A stretch of DNA of 64,000 bases, taken from the NCBI GenBank assembly GCA_944349635.1, contig CALVNH010000001.1, forward strand, positions 276,385 through 340,384, read 5' to 3'. The notes under the pieces were generated by a model, which did no database searches, had not been told where the DNA came from, and saw nothing but the letters and a program-made list of their open reading frames with translations. This DNA comes from an uncultured Clostridia bacterium (GTDB lineage: Bacteria > Bacillota > Clostridia > Christensenellales > CAG-917). The translations under genes and the position numbers were made by a program. Below, piece after piece: positions 38,969-48,182 of the stretch; the first letter of the stretch is position 1; every line of letters begins with the position of its first letter.

Positions 38969-39631
38969 TTAAGTGTGCCAATCAATAGGTTTAACTCCGT
39001 TCTTTTGCAAAAACTCGTTGGCTTTGACAAAATGCCCGCACCCGAAAAATCCCCCGTATGCGGAAAGCGGAGAGGGGTGCACCGTTTCCAACACAAGGTG
39101 ACGGGGGGAAGTTATCAACGCCTTTTTGGAGCGCGCGTTTCCGCCCCAGAGCAAGAACACCACGGGCTGTTCGCGGCCGTTCAGGCACCGTATGACGGCA
39201 TCGGTCACGAACTCCCAGCCCTTGCCCTTGTGCGAATTTGCCTGCCCGGCTCTCACGGTGAGGACGGCGTTGAGCATAAGCACGCCCTGCTTTGCCCAGG
39301 GCACAAGATACGGAGAGGTGTTGTCTATGCCGGTCTCGTCCTTGATTTCCTTGAAGATGTTGACAAGCGACGGCGGCGTTTCCTTGTCAGGCTTTACGGA
39401 GAAGCAGAGTCCGTGCGCCTGTCCCTCGCCGTGATAGGGGTCCTGCCCTATTATCACCGCTTTGACGTCCTCGTAAGGGGTATACTTCAAGGCGTTGAAA
39501 ATGTCGTGCATATCGGGGTAAACCGTATGCGAAGAATACTCGCTTTTCAGAAAGGCGCGCAAGCGCGCGTACTCTTCCGAAGCAAACACGTCTTTCAGCT
39601 TTTCGTCCCAGGAATTTCCTATGTTAACCAT
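38969..39631 (-). CDS. ung: Uracil-DNA glycosylase
   Basis: A 220-residue family 1 glycosylase that removes uracil from DNA. GQDPYHGEGQAHGL (catalytic aspartate near residue 64), the LNAVLTVRAG segment and the HPSPLSAY loop are intact. The start at 39631 (MVNIGNSWDEKL) fits the family N-terminus; the frame remains open far upstream but that part is Leu/Phe-rich and not family-like. No ribosome-binding site precedes the ATG; instead TATAAT ends 6 bases before it, so the mRNA may be leaderless. Confidence 0.96.
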   Translation of the reverse strand: MVNIGNSWDEKLKDVFASEEYARLRAFLKSEYSSHTVYPDMHDIFNALKYTPYEDVKAVIIGQDPYHGEGQAHGLCFSVKPDKETPPSLVNIFKEIKDETGIDNTSPYLVPWAKQGVLMLNAVLTVRAGQANSHKGKGWEFVTDAVIRCLNGREQPVVFLLWGGNARSKKALITSPRHLVLETVHPSPLSAYGGFFGCGHFVKANEFLQKNGVKPIDWHT

Positions 39632-39637
39632 AATTCG

Positions 39638-39665
39638 ATTATAGCACAAAATCCGCGGCGGACAA
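39638..39665 (-). promoter_or_regulatory. Promoter of ung, abutting the start codon
   Basis: Minus-strand TTGTCC (39660-39665), 16-bp spacer, TATAAT (39638-39643), then CGAATT and the ATG. Transcription should start at or next to the A of the start codon. Confidence 0.6.
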
Positions 39666-39749
39666 GGTATAAAAACATCTTCTCTACGGCATACTAACGA
39701 CAAAAGGGCGAACGCCCTGAAACGGGGCGGACCCCCGAAAGGAGTGAAT

Positions 39750-39884
39750 ATGGAAAACACCAAATCCAGAGCAAACGCAAAGGCAGGCTCCAAAGCCGCA
39801 GACAGCAAAGCATCTTCCGATGCCAGACAATCCAAAGGCGACGTCAACGCGCAGAACGCGAAGAACTGCAAAAACTGCAAGTAA
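39750..39884 (+). CDS. Small Lys/Ala/Ser/Asn-rich protein ending in CKNCK
   Basis: A 44-residue open frame starting MENTKSRANAKAGSK and ending in NCKNCK. It is basic, without hydrophobic segments, and its only cysteines form a terminal CxxC. AAAGGAG lies 6 bases before the ATG and a strong terminator starts 17 bases after the stop, so it looks like a complete small gene. It is not recognised; the composition recalls small spore or nucleic-acid-associated proteins, but that is only an impression. No promoter could be fixed with confidence. Confidence 0.7.
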   Translation: MENTKSRANAKAGSKAADSKASSDARQSKGDVNAQNAKNCKNCK

Positions 39885-39901
39885 GCGACAGTCCGTCTGA
39901 G

Positions 39902-39934
39902 AAAAATCCACCGCGAACGGTGGATTTTTCTTTT
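39902..39934 (+). terminator. Bidirectional terminator between the small gene and the MFS gene
   Basis: AAAAATCCACCG-CGAA-CGGTGGATTTTT followed by CTTTT; on the minus strand it also gives a U-rich 3' side for the gene ending at 40001. Confidence 0.9.
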
Positions 39935-40000
39935 GCGTATTTTTGTTTGGTCGTTTCGGATTCGGTCTTTTTGCAGAACTCCGACAAAGAACTCCCGCCA

Positions 40001-42058
40001 TCAGTCGGCGTCGCCGAGTGAATCCAGTCTGATTTGTTTTTTCTCCTCTTTCGTGAGTTTCTTGCCCTTGCCGATAGGCTTGCTGTCGCCATGCTTGACG
40101 AACGCCATGAGCACTATCGCCAACGCCACGAATATTGCGCTGTAAACGAACAGTCCGCTGCTTCTGATGTTGTCCATGACAAGCCCCGCGAGCATGGGCG
40201 TAATCGCCTGTGCCGACATGGTTGCGACATAGTAGTAACCCGTATACTGACCCACCGTTGATTCCGTGGAAAGTTCCACCACCATAGGCAGAGTGTTGAC
40301 GTTGATGATGATGAGTCCGAAGCCCGCTATCAGATAGAACAGTGCGAACAGCACGGCGGGTATAAGCGCGTTTGAGTTGGGCTTGACGCAGACAAATATC
40401 AGCACAAACGCCACAACCGCCATTGCAAGACCTATCATGATGGTCTTGCGTCTGCCGAGTTTCGCCGCCATATATCCCACGGGAATAAACGCAATCGCGC
40501 TGAATCCCATGCTGACGCCGGAAATTATGGACGCCACGCCCGCGTCGAGATTAAGTGCCTTTGTCGTGTAAATCGAAAGGCTGGACGAAACGGCGTTGTA
40601 GCCCATGAACCACATGAATATCGAACCGAGAATGAGAATGAAGCTCTTGAAGCGTGCTTTCTCTTCTTTCGACTTGTCGTTCCACCACTCTTTCGGCGAA
40701 CGGATTTTGGCAATCTTTGCCTTCGCGAAAGCCAGAGTTTCCGCGGAAAGCCCGTTCTCTTTCTCCGCATTGCCGTCCTCTGCGCGGTGAGGCATCATTG
40801 CCGCGTCGCAATCCACAACGGATTCGTCGGCGGACACGCCTATTGCAGCGGTGTCCTCTTCCTCGTCTTCCAGACCGTATTCGCGGCAGATTTCGCGACA
40901 ACGCTCCACCATCTTCTTTTCGCGCACGAATGCGAGATATCCCGCAAGCAACAGCAGCATTCCCGCCGCCACGGACGCGAAGATGATGACGTAATTTTCC
41001 AGACGCTGACCGAACAGCACGACGGTATATATCAAGAAAGCTATCGCGCCGCCTATGCCGCCGCAGAGATTGATGACAGCGTTTGCCTGAGAACGCAGAG
41101 GCTTGGGCGTGACGTCGGGCATGAGCGCAACCGCAGGCGAACGGAACGTCGCCATGGCGATGAGGACGAGCAACAGAATGACCATATATATTGCAAGACT
41201 CTTGTGCCCCGCGGAGGTGTTGGTCTCGCTTTTGTAAACGAGGTCGCTGATGTAGGAACTCATTCCCGCTTCGACGTATCTGCTGTAATAGTCGTTGCCT
41301 TGTTTGATGTCGGCGTAAGTGATTTTGCCGTCGTTGTTCCAGTCGTAACCGTCGATTCCCGCCGCCACTTCGTCGGTGAGGGCAACCGTCTCGCCGTTGT
41401 AGGTGTACGTTTCCGCTCCCAACATACCGAGAATGGCTTTCGTCGCCTTGAAATTCGCGTCATAACGGATTTCGAGATACTGCTCGTAAGTGAGCCCGTC
41501 CCCGTCGCCGCCGACCGCGCTTTTGCCGGTGACGTAATTTCTGTCACAGTAATCGCCGCGCTTGTTCCAGAACATCGCGAGGGTGTCGTTCATAAAAGCG
41601 TCGTCGTTTATCTGCGCTTTGATTTCCGTCTCGACATTCTGCGCTTTTTCCTGCTGTCCCAACGTGACGACGGGCACGAACACCATGAGCACGACGGAAG
41701 CTATGGTTCCGAAAACGATAAACGGCGTTCTTCTGCCCCACTTTTTCACGAGTTTGCCTTTCGCGTTGTCGGAGATTTTGCCGAACAGAGGCAACATAAA
41801 CAACGAAAGCAGGTTGTCAAGACCCATAATCAGACCTCGGACGGTGTTGGAAAGACCGTAAGCGTGTTCCAACAAAAGCGGCACGACAAAATCGTAAGCC
41901 GTCCAGAAAATCATGATTATCGCAAACGCAAAACCGACTTTGAACGTCTGCTTGTAGTCCAGTCTGAGCGGTTTTTTCTCCTGAATTCCGTCATCCGGGA
42001 CGGAAGGCGGAGAAAGGTTTTCTTCGACGCCTTCGGAAACGTTGGGCAAGTCTGACAT
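40001..42058 (-). CDS. MFS transporter with large calcium-loop-containing insertion
   Basis: A 685-residue polytopic carrier of the major facilitator type, resembling sugar:cation (GPH) symporters. About 12 helices are visible, with GKISDNAKGKLVKKWGRRTPFI after helix 2 (the MFS loop motif). Usual members have 450-500 residues; here about 150 extra residues (135-283) sit between the helix starting VLMVFVPVV and the helix starting SLAIYMVI. That loop contains DWNNDGKITYAD (239-250), an EF-hand/dockerin-like calcium loop, and GGDGDGLTYEQY (about 182-193). A second, acidic insertion lies at about 390-470. AGGAGG precedes the ATG at 42058; upstream in-frame codons are ignored. Substrate unknown; next to glycogen and GH13 genes a sugar is plausible. 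Confidence 0.88.
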   Translation of the reverse strand: MSDLPNVSEGVEENLSPPSVPDDGIQEKKPLRLDYKQTFKVGFAFAIIMIFWTAYDFVVPLLLEHAYGLSNTVRGLIMGLDNLLSLFMLPLFGKISDNAKGKLVKKWGRRTPFIVFGTIASVVLMVFVPVVTLGQQEKAQNVETEIKAQINDDAFMNDTLAMFWNKRGDYCDRNYVTGKSAVGGDGDGLTYEQYLEIRYDANFKATKAILGMLGAETYTYNGETVALTDEVAAGIDGYDWNNDGKITYADIKQGNDYYSRYVEAGMSSYISDLVYKSETNTSAGHKSLAIYMVILLLVLIAMATFRSPAVALMPDVTPKPLRSQANAVINLCGGIGGAIAFLIYTVVLFGQRLENYVIIFASVAAGMLLLLAGYLAFVREKKMVERCREICREYGLEDEEEDTAAIGVSADESVVDCDAAMMPHRAEDGNAEKENGLSAETLAFAKAKIAKIRSPKEWWNDKSKEEKARFKSFILILGSIFMWFMGYNAVSSSLSIYTTKALNLDAGVASIISGVSMGFSAIAFIPVGYMAAKLGRRKTIMIGLAMAVVAFVLIFVCVKPNSNALIPAVLFALFYLIAGFGLIIINVNTLPMVVELSTESTVGQYTGYYYVATMSAQAITPMLAGLVMDNIRSSGLFVYSAIFVALAIVLMAFVKHGDSKPIGKGKKLTKEEKKQIRLDSLGDAD

Positions 42059-42105
42059 AATATCCCTCCTAATCGTAAAACGCGGCAAAACAAACCGCCG
42101 TTAGT

Positions 42106-42135
42106 ATTATATAATAAGCGAGTATTATGTGTAAA
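42106..42135 (-). promoter_or_regulatory. Promoter of the MFS gene
   Basis: Minus-strand TTTACA (42130-42135), 18-bp spacer, TATAAT (42106-42111). Confidence 0.6.
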
Positions 42136-42179
42136 GCCCGAATTTCCCGCTTAACGCCCGCAGGTTGTAAAAAGTATGT

Positions 42180-42201
42180 AAAAAACCGCCTTTCGGCGGT
42201 T
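42180..42201 (-). terminator. Rho-independent terminator of the glycogen operon
   Basis: Minus-strand AACCGCC-GAAA-GGCGGTT followed by TTTT, 25 bases after the GH13 stop codon. Confidence 0.88.
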
Positions 42202-42225
42202 GACGGAAACGGTTGAGAAAATTTG

Positions 42226-44028
42226 TCAGATTTCGATTACGCAGGCGGAAAGCGGCGGAACGGTGAGCACGTCCACCTTATCCCCCGTGAAAGCGTCCTT
42301 TGCGTAGACCTCGCGTACCACGCTGTGGAAGCACGGATTGTAGAACACTCTGACTCGTTTTCCTGAATCCGCGATTCTGTCGTACACGGCAAGTTCGCCG
42401 TCGTCCGCAAACGCGATTCTTCCCGTGAAAGCGTCCTCGTGACGCTTTCTCAATCTTCCCAGCGCGCGGTAGTGGGCAATCAAGTCGTCGTCCTCTCTTC
42501 CCCAAGGATAAGTCCCCCTGTTGAGCGGGTCCTCGAACCCCTGCATTCCCGCCTCGTCGCCGTAGTATACGCACGGAACGCCGGGCAAGGTATATTGAAG
42601 CACGGCGGCGGCTTTCAAGCGAAGCTTCGCAAACGCATAGTATTCGTCGGAAAGACGAAAAACTCTTCGCTCCTCTTTCTCGAACGGTACGTCCGCACAC
42701 GAAAGCGCCGTCAGAGCGCGCACGGTATCGTGAGAGCCCAACAGCGTCATACATACATCTAGGCTCTGCTTGGGATAATGCTCCGCAATGAGAGACACCG
42801 CGTCGCGGAAAGCGCGCACGTCACCCGTCGTAATCAGTCCGAAGATGGCGCGCTTGAAGGGATAGTTCATCACGCCGTCCAACTCGTGCCCCATAAAGTA
42901 AGGGCGCCAGGTGCCGTAACTGACCTTGTCGGAAGCGTCCTCCCACACCTCGCCTATTATGAGGGCGTCGGAATCAGTGTCCTTGATTTTTCCGCAGAGC
43001 ATCTGCGTAAAATCGGTGGGCAACTCGTCCACCACGTCGAGCCGCCAGCCGCTTATGCCCGCCTTGCTCCACTTCTCGATTACGCCGTCCTTGCCGCAGA
43101 TAAGCTTGCGGTAGCCCGCGGAGGATTTGTTCACGGTAGGAACAACGGTGGAACCCCACCAGCAATGGTAATCGTCGGGGAAATCGTAAAAATAGTACCA
43201 GTCGCGGTATTCGGAATTTTTGCTCTGATACGCGCCCTTGGCGGGGAAAGTGCCGAACTTGTTGAAGTATATGCTGTCGGCTCCCGTGTGATTGAACACT
43301 CCGTCCAGAATCACGCGGATTCCTTTTTCCGCCGCGAGGCGGCAAAGGCGTCGCAAATCGTCGTCGCTTCCAAGAAGTTTGTCCACGGAAAGATAATCCG
43401 CGGTATCGTAGCGGTGATTGCTGAACGAGCGGAACACCGGCGACAGATATACGGTGGAAACACCCATCGCGCAAAGATAATCCAGCTTGGAAATTATGCC
43501 TTTCAGATTGCCGCCGAAAAAATCGTCCGCCTTGTAGTCCTTGCCGTCCTCGGCTATATCGGGCAACTCGTACCAGTCCTCGTGCAAACGGCCTTTATCG
43601 GGCTTGACGGGCGCACCCTCTCTCGCGAAACGGTCCGCGAATATATGGTAGATGACGCCTCGTTTTGCCCAATCAGGTGTTTTATAGTCGCATTCCGTAA
43701 CGGTAAACTGCCATTCCGGCAACCATTCGCCGCAGATTGCATTCCCGCCGCAATCCCTGCCGAAGTAGAGTTTTCCGTCGCGGGTCTCCGCCTCGAATCT
43801 GTAATGCCAGACCCCCGCCGCCGAAAGCGTGACGCTGCCGCGGAACTCCTTTTCGCCGCGGTCGGTTCGCAGGTCGGAAAGCTCGCCGCGCACTTCCTCT
43901 TCCCCTTTTCTCAGCACGACGAAAACTCTTTCCGCCGCCGTGTCGCACGGCAACGGGAAGACGAATTCGGTGGGTTGTCCGGCTACGGACGCCCCGTATG
44001 GTGTCTTGTGTAAAAGAGGATTGAACAT
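42226..44028 (-). CDS. GH13 alpha-glycosidase, neopullulanase/cyclomaltodextrinase-like
   Basis: A 600-residue intracellular glycoside hydrolase of family 13 acting on alpha-glucans. An N-terminal beta domain (about 1-115) is followed by the TIM barrel starting RGVIYHIFADRF. Catalytic residues are visible: nucleophile Asp in GWRLDVVDE (about 329), acid/base Glu in IIGEVWED (about 358) and the transition-state Asp in LLGSHDTVR (about 432); DGVFNHTG is conserved region I. No signal peptide. It is last in the glg operon, 63 bases after glgP, so it probably trims short or branched glucans released from glycogen. Confidence 0.92.
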   Translation of the reverse strand: MFNPLLHKTPYGASVAGQPTEFVFPLPCDTAAERVFVVLRKGEEEVRGELSDLRTDRGEKEFRGSVTLSAAGVWHYRFEAETRDGKLYFGRDCGGNAICGEWLPEWQFTVTECDYKTPDWAKRGVIYHIFADRFAREGAPVKPDKGRLHEDWYELPDIAEDGKDYKADDFFGGNLKGIISKLDYLCAMGVSTVYLSPVFRSFSNHRYDTADYLSVDKLLGSDDDLRRLCRLAAEKGIRVILDGVFNHTGADSIYFNKFGTFPAKGAYQSKNSEYRDWYYFYDFPDDYHCWWGSTVVPTVNKSSAGYRKLICGKDGVIEKWSKAGISGWRLDVVDELPTDFTQMLCGKIKDTDSDALIIGEVWEDASDKVSYGTWRPYFMGHELDGVMNYPFKRAIFGLITTGDVRAFRDAVSLIAEHYPKQSLDVCMTLLGSHDTVRALTALSCADVPFEKEERRVFRLSDEYYAFAKLRLKAAAVLQYTLPGVPCVYYGDEAGMQGFEDPLNRGTYPWGREDDDLIAHYRALGRLRKRHEDAFTGRIAFADDGELAVYDRIADSGKRVRVFYNPCFHSVVREVYAKDAFTGDKVDVLTVPPLSACVIEI

Positions 44029-44091
44029 AACTTACACGTCGCACGCCCGCCTGCGGGAGGACGGCGATACTCTCTTGCTTGGCGATGCTCT

Positions 44092-46521
44092 CTATTTGAT
44101 GCGCTTGAGACCCCAGATTCTGTCCGCGTATTCCTTGACGGCTCTGTCCGCCGCAAAGAACCCCGCCTTGGAAATATTGACGAGAGACATTCTGTTCCAT
44201 TTCTCCGCGTCGCGGTACGTCGCGTCAACTCTGCCCTGCGCTTCGCGGTATGACTCGAAATCGGCAAGCACCATGAATCCGTCGGGGGTGCCGCCCCTTC
44301 CTATGGTGAGACTGTCGGCAATTTCGGAGAAGTTCACTCCGCCGAGGCCGTGTCTCAGAGTGTCTATGAGGCGTTTGATGTTCGGGTTGGTCTGATAGTA
44401 ATGCGTGGGGTTGTAGCCGTTGCGCCACATCTCCTGCACCTGCTCCGCAAGCAGTCCGAACAGGAAGATGTTTTCGTCGCCGACTTCCTCGTGAATCTCG
44501 ACGTTGGCGCCGTCCATGGTGCCTATGGTCAACGCGCCGTTTATCATGAATTTCATGTTGCCCGTGCCGCTGGCTTCCTTGCCCGCTATGGAAATCTGTT
44601 CGCTGACTTCCGCCGCCGGCATGATGATTTCGGCAAGGCTCACGCGATAGTTTTCCAGGAACACGACTTTGATTTTGCCCTTGACGTCGGGGTCGTTGTT
44701 GATGACCTTGCCGAGAGTGCAGATAAAGCGGATTATCTGTTTCGCCATATAATAGGCGGACGCCGCTTTGGCGCCGAAAATGAAGGTGCGCGGCATGACG
44801 TCGAGAGAGGGATTCTCTTTTATGCGGAAATAAAGGTCGAGGATGTTGAGCGCGTTGAGAAGCTGGCGTTTGTATTCGTGCAGACGTTTGACCTGAACGT
44901 CGAAAATCGAGTCGGGGTCTACGTCGACGCCGTTGTTTTCCTTGATATAGGCGGCAAGCCTGACTTTGTTGCTTCGTTTGATGGCGGCGAGTTTTTTCAG
45001 CACGTCCTTGTCGCCCATGAAGCGCATCAGTTCTTTGAGTTTGTCCGCGTCCTTGAGCCAGCCGTCGCCGATGAGCTCGTTGATGAGAGCGGCAAGTTCG
45101 GGGTTGGCTTCCGCAACCCAGCGACGGTGCGTGATACCGTTGGTCACGTTGGTGAACTTTTCGGGATGCATGCGGTAATAGTCACGGAACACGTCGTTTT
45201 TGAGAATGTCGGAGTGCAGCGCGCTGACGCCGTTGATGGTGTGCGACGTGGCAAGGCACAGATTCGCCATTTTGATTTGTCCGTCGGCGAGAATGGCGTT
45301 GTGCGTGACCGCGCCCCAGTTGGAAGGATAGAACTGCCAAAGTTCGTTGCAGAATCTCTGGTTTATCTCGTGCACAATCTGATAAATTCTGGGCAACAGA
45401 CTCCTGAACAGCTCCTGAGGCCACTTTTCGAGAGCCTCCGCCATGACCGTATGATTGGTGTAGGAAATGCAGTTGGTCGTGATGTCCCACGCCTTTTCCC
45501 AACTCATTCCGTACTCGTCCAGGAAGATTCGCATGAGTTCGGGAATGCACAGCGTGGGGTGAGTGTCGTTGATGTGAATTGCCACGCAATCGGCAAAGTT
45601 GTCGAGTGAAGGATTCACTTTGAGGTGGCGTTTGATTATGCTCTGAATGGACGCCGACACGAAGAAATACTGTTGTTTCAGACGCAGCGATTTGCCCTCG
45701 ATGTGGTCGTCCGCGGGATAAAGAACCTTGGAGATGGACTCCGCCATTGCCTTTGCCGACATTGCCTTGACGTATTCGCCTCTGGAAAACATCGACATAT
45801 CGAAGTCAACGGGAGCCTTGGACGACCACAGTCTGATTCTGTTGACGGCATTGCTGTCATAGCCCGAAATGTTCATGTCGTAAGGCACGGCAAGCACGGT
45901 GGTGTAATCGCGCTGACGGACGGTGAGTTTGCCGTTCTCCCAGCTCTCGTCGACGGCGCCGCCGAACTTGACTTCGTAGGTTTCCTCGACACGGGGTGCC
46001 AGCCACACGTTGCCCATTTTCAGCCATTCGTCGGGCTGTTCGAGCTGCCAGCCGTCCACGATTACCTGCTTGAAGATGCCGTAATCGTACATTATCGAAA
46101 AGCCGCTTGCGGCATAGCCTTCGGAAGTGAGCGCGTCCATATACGCGGCGGCAAGTCTTCCAAGACCGCCGTTGCCGAGACCGGCGTCGGGTTCGTATGA
46201 ATACAGTTCTTCCATATCCATGCCGAGCTCTTTGACTGCCTGGGCAACCTGTTCGGTTATGCCCATATTGAAAAGGTGGTTTCGCAGGGACCTGCCGAGA
46301 AGGAACTCCATCGACATATAGTAAACCTGCTTTGCGTTCTGCTCACGGACGCGCTTCTTGAAATTGACGCGCGTCTGAGTGAGAAGGTCGCGCACGCACA
46401 TGCACGTGGCTCTGTAAATCTGTGTTTTACTGGCGTCCTCGGGTTTGACCCCGAAGAACTTGGCGAGCACGGAGGTCACCTGACTTTTGAACTCTTTTGC
46501 GGAAACATTGAATGAAGACAT
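44092..46521 (-). CDS. glgP: Glycogen/alpha-glucan phosphorylase
   Basis: An 809-residue phosphorylase that releases glucose-1-phosphate from glycogen. The PLP-binding segment EASGTGNMKFMINGALTIGT has its lysine near residue 657; GLGNGGLGRLAA near 107 and the HINDTHPTL segment near 315 are also present. Length is typical. No N-terminal regulatory extension of the animal type. It follows glgA after a 203-base gap containing three hairpins. Confidence 0.97.
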   Translation of the reverse strand: MSSFNVSAKEFKSQVTSVLAKFFGVKPEDASKTQIYRATCMCVRDLLTQTRVNFKKRVREQNAKQVYYMSMEFLLGRSLRNHLFNMGITEQVAQAVKELGMDMEELYSYEPDAGLGNGGLGRLAAAYMDALTSEGYAASGFSIMYDYGIFKQVIVDGWQLEQPDEWLKMGNVWLAPRVEETYEVKFGGAVDESWENGKLTVRQRDYTTVLAVPYDMNISGYDSNAVNRIRLWSSKAPVDFDMSMFSRGEYVKAMSAKAMAESISKVLYPADDHIEGKSLRLKQQYFFVSASIQSIIKRHLKVNPSLDNFADCVAIHINDTHPTLCIPELMRIFLDEYGMSWEKAWDITTNCISYTNHTVMAEALEKWPQELFRSLLPRIYQIVHEINQRFCNELWQFYPSNWGAVTHNAILADGQIKMANLCLATSHTINGVSALHSDILKNDVFRDYYRMHPEKFTNVTNGITHRRWVAEANPELAALINELIGDGWLKDADKLKELMRFMGDKDVLKKLAAIKRSNKVRLAAYIKENNGVDVDPDSIFDVQVKRLHEYKRQLLNALNILDLYFRIKENPSLDVMPRTFIFGAKAASAYYMAKQIIRFICTLGKVINNDPDVKGKIKVVFLENYRVSLAEIIMPAAEVSEQISIAGKEASGTGNMKFMINGALTIGTMDGANVEIHEEVGDENIFLFGLLAEQVQEMWRNGYNPTHYYQTNPNIKRLIDTLRHGLGGVNFSEIADSLTIGRGGTPDGFMVLADFESYREAQGRVDATYRDAEKWNRMSLVNISKAGFFAADRAVKEYADRIWGLKRIK

Positions 46522-46580
46522 TTTACCTCTTTTCTCCCCCGTCCCCCCGTCGGAAGAAAGTGTATTTATTTGCGCGTTTC

Positions 46581-46712
46581 AGCCGCACGAAGCGGCTCCG
46601 CCGCACAAGCGGTAGTATTTTCCGACCCGCTCCGCAGAGCGGGTTTCATCGGTACTTTCAAAATATGTATTTCTGCGGTGATTTGCAATCGCGCGGAACC
46701 ACTCTCCGCGCG
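46581..46712 (-). other. Three stem-loops between glgA and glgP
   Basis: Inverted repeats AGCCGC/GCGGCT (46581-46597), ACCCGCTC/GAGCGGGT (46625-46644) and GCGCGGA/TCCGCGC (46690-46712) lie in the 203-base glgA-glgP gap. None has a clear U-tract on the minus strand, so they look like processing or stability hairpins rather than full terminators. Confidence 0.5.
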
Positions 46713-46724
46713 GGAGCCGCGCTC

Positions 46725-48146
46725 CTAAATACCGTTGTATATGTCGATATACTTCTTCGCGGAAACGTCCCAACCGAAGTTCTGTTTCATGGCGTTGGAA
46801 ACGACCGCTTTCCAGTTCTCCTTGTCGAAGAACATTCCGTAGGCTCTCCACACCGCGTCGAGCATATCGTAGGAGTTGTAGGTCTTGAACGTGAAGCCGA
46901 CGCCCGTCTTGTCCGTGGGATTGTACGGCACGACGGTGTCTTTCAGCCCGCCCGTCTCTCTGACTATCGGCACGGAGCCGTAGGTCATGGCGATGAGCTG
47001 TCCCAACCCGCAGGGCTCGAACTTGGACGGCATCAGGAACATATCCGACGCCGCATAAAGCTTGCTTGCGATGTCGCTGGAAAATTGCAGTATGGCACGG
47101 AATTTGGTGGGGTACTGACTCTCGACGCGCTTTATCATGTTCTCGTATTTCCAATCGCCCGTGCCCAGCACGACCATCTGAATGTCCGCGCGCATGATTT
47201 CGTCTATCACCGCGGCAACGAGGTCCATACCCTTCTGCTCCGTCAGTCTCGTTATCATGGCGACGAGAGGACGGTTTTCGTCGTAACCCAAATCTATCAT
47301 TTCGCACAGTGCTTTCTTGTTGAGAGACTTTTTCGCCACCGTGCGCAAGGTGTAGTTCTGGAACAACGCCTTGTCCGTCTTGGGATTGTAGACGTCGGTG
47401 TCTATGCCGTTGACGACGCCGTGCAGCTTGAACCTGCGTTCCGACAAAATTCCGTTGAGTCCGTAAGCGTAGAAGGGGTCGAGAATCTCCGTAGCATAGG
47501 TTTCGCTGACTGTCGTCACGGCGGCTGCCGCCTCTATGCCGCCCTTCATGTAATTGACGCAACCGTCGTTCATGACGAGGGAATTCGCCCATTCGGGAAG
47601 CCCCACTATGTCGCCGAGAATCTCCGTGCCGTACTTGCCCTGGAACTCGATGTTGTGAATGGTGAACACGGTTTTGATGTTCCTGAAATTCTCCGAAAAT
47701 CTGTAATACACGTCGAGATATACGGGCGTGAGCGCGGTGTGCCAGTCGTTGCAATGCAGGACGTCGGGATAGAATCCGATGAGCTGCATGGCTTCGAGCA
47801 CCGCCTTGGAATAGTACGCGAAACGCTCTCCGTCGTCGAAGTGTCCGTACAGACCCTTGCGTTTGAAATAGAACTCGTTATCGACAAAATAATAGGTTAT
47901 TCCGTCGTAAATGGCTTCGTAAACCCCCACATACTGCCGTCTCCAGCTCAAGTCCACAAACGTGGAACCTATGAAGCGGAAGTTGTTTTTGAAGGCGTCC
48001 TTGATTTCTTCTTTATAGAACGGGAGAATAACTCTCGCGTCGTGCCCCAGCTTTTTGAAAGCTTTCGGCAGGGCGCCGGCGACGTCGCCGAGACCTCCCG
48101 TGCGAACGAAAGGAGCCGCTTCCGAAGTGACGAACAAAATTTTCAT
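46725..48146 (-). CDS. glgA: Glycogen synthase (ADP-glucose)
   Basis: A 473-residue GT5 glycosyltransferase extending glycogen chains from ADP-glucose. It starts MKILFVTSEAAPFVRTGGLGDV, where KTGGL of the family reads RTGGL near residue 16. HCNDWHTAL near 129, the LTEQKGMDLV segment and the C-terminal EPCGLGQLIAM motif are present. Length is normal. It follows glgD by 36 bases. Confidence 0.97.
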   Translation of the reverse strand: MKILFVTSEAAPFVRTGGLGDVAGALPKAFKKLGHDARVILPFYKEEIKDAFKNNFRFIGSTFVDLSWRRQYVGVYEAIYDGITYYFVDNEFYFKRKGLYGHFDDGERFAYYSKAVLEAMQLIGFYPDVLHCNDWHTALTPVYLDVYYRFSENFRNIKTVFTIHNIEFQGKYGTEILGDIVGLPEWANSLVMNDGCVNYMKGGIEAAAAVTTVSETYATEILDPFYAYGLNGILSERRFKLHGVVNGIDTDVYNPKTDKALFQNYTLRTVAKKSLNKKALCEMIDLGYDENRPLVAMITRLTEQKGMDLVAAVIDEIMRADIQMVVLGTGDWKYENMIKRVESQYPTKFRAILQFSSDIASKLYAASDMFLMPSKFEPCGLGQLIAMTYGSVPIVRETGGLKDTVVPYNPTDKTGVGFTFKTYNSYDMLDAVWRAYGMFFDKENWKAVVSNAMKQNFGWDVSAKKYIDIYNGI

Positions 48147-48182
48147 AGTCTTTCTCCTTAATTTGGTCGGCGTTGAAGCCGG

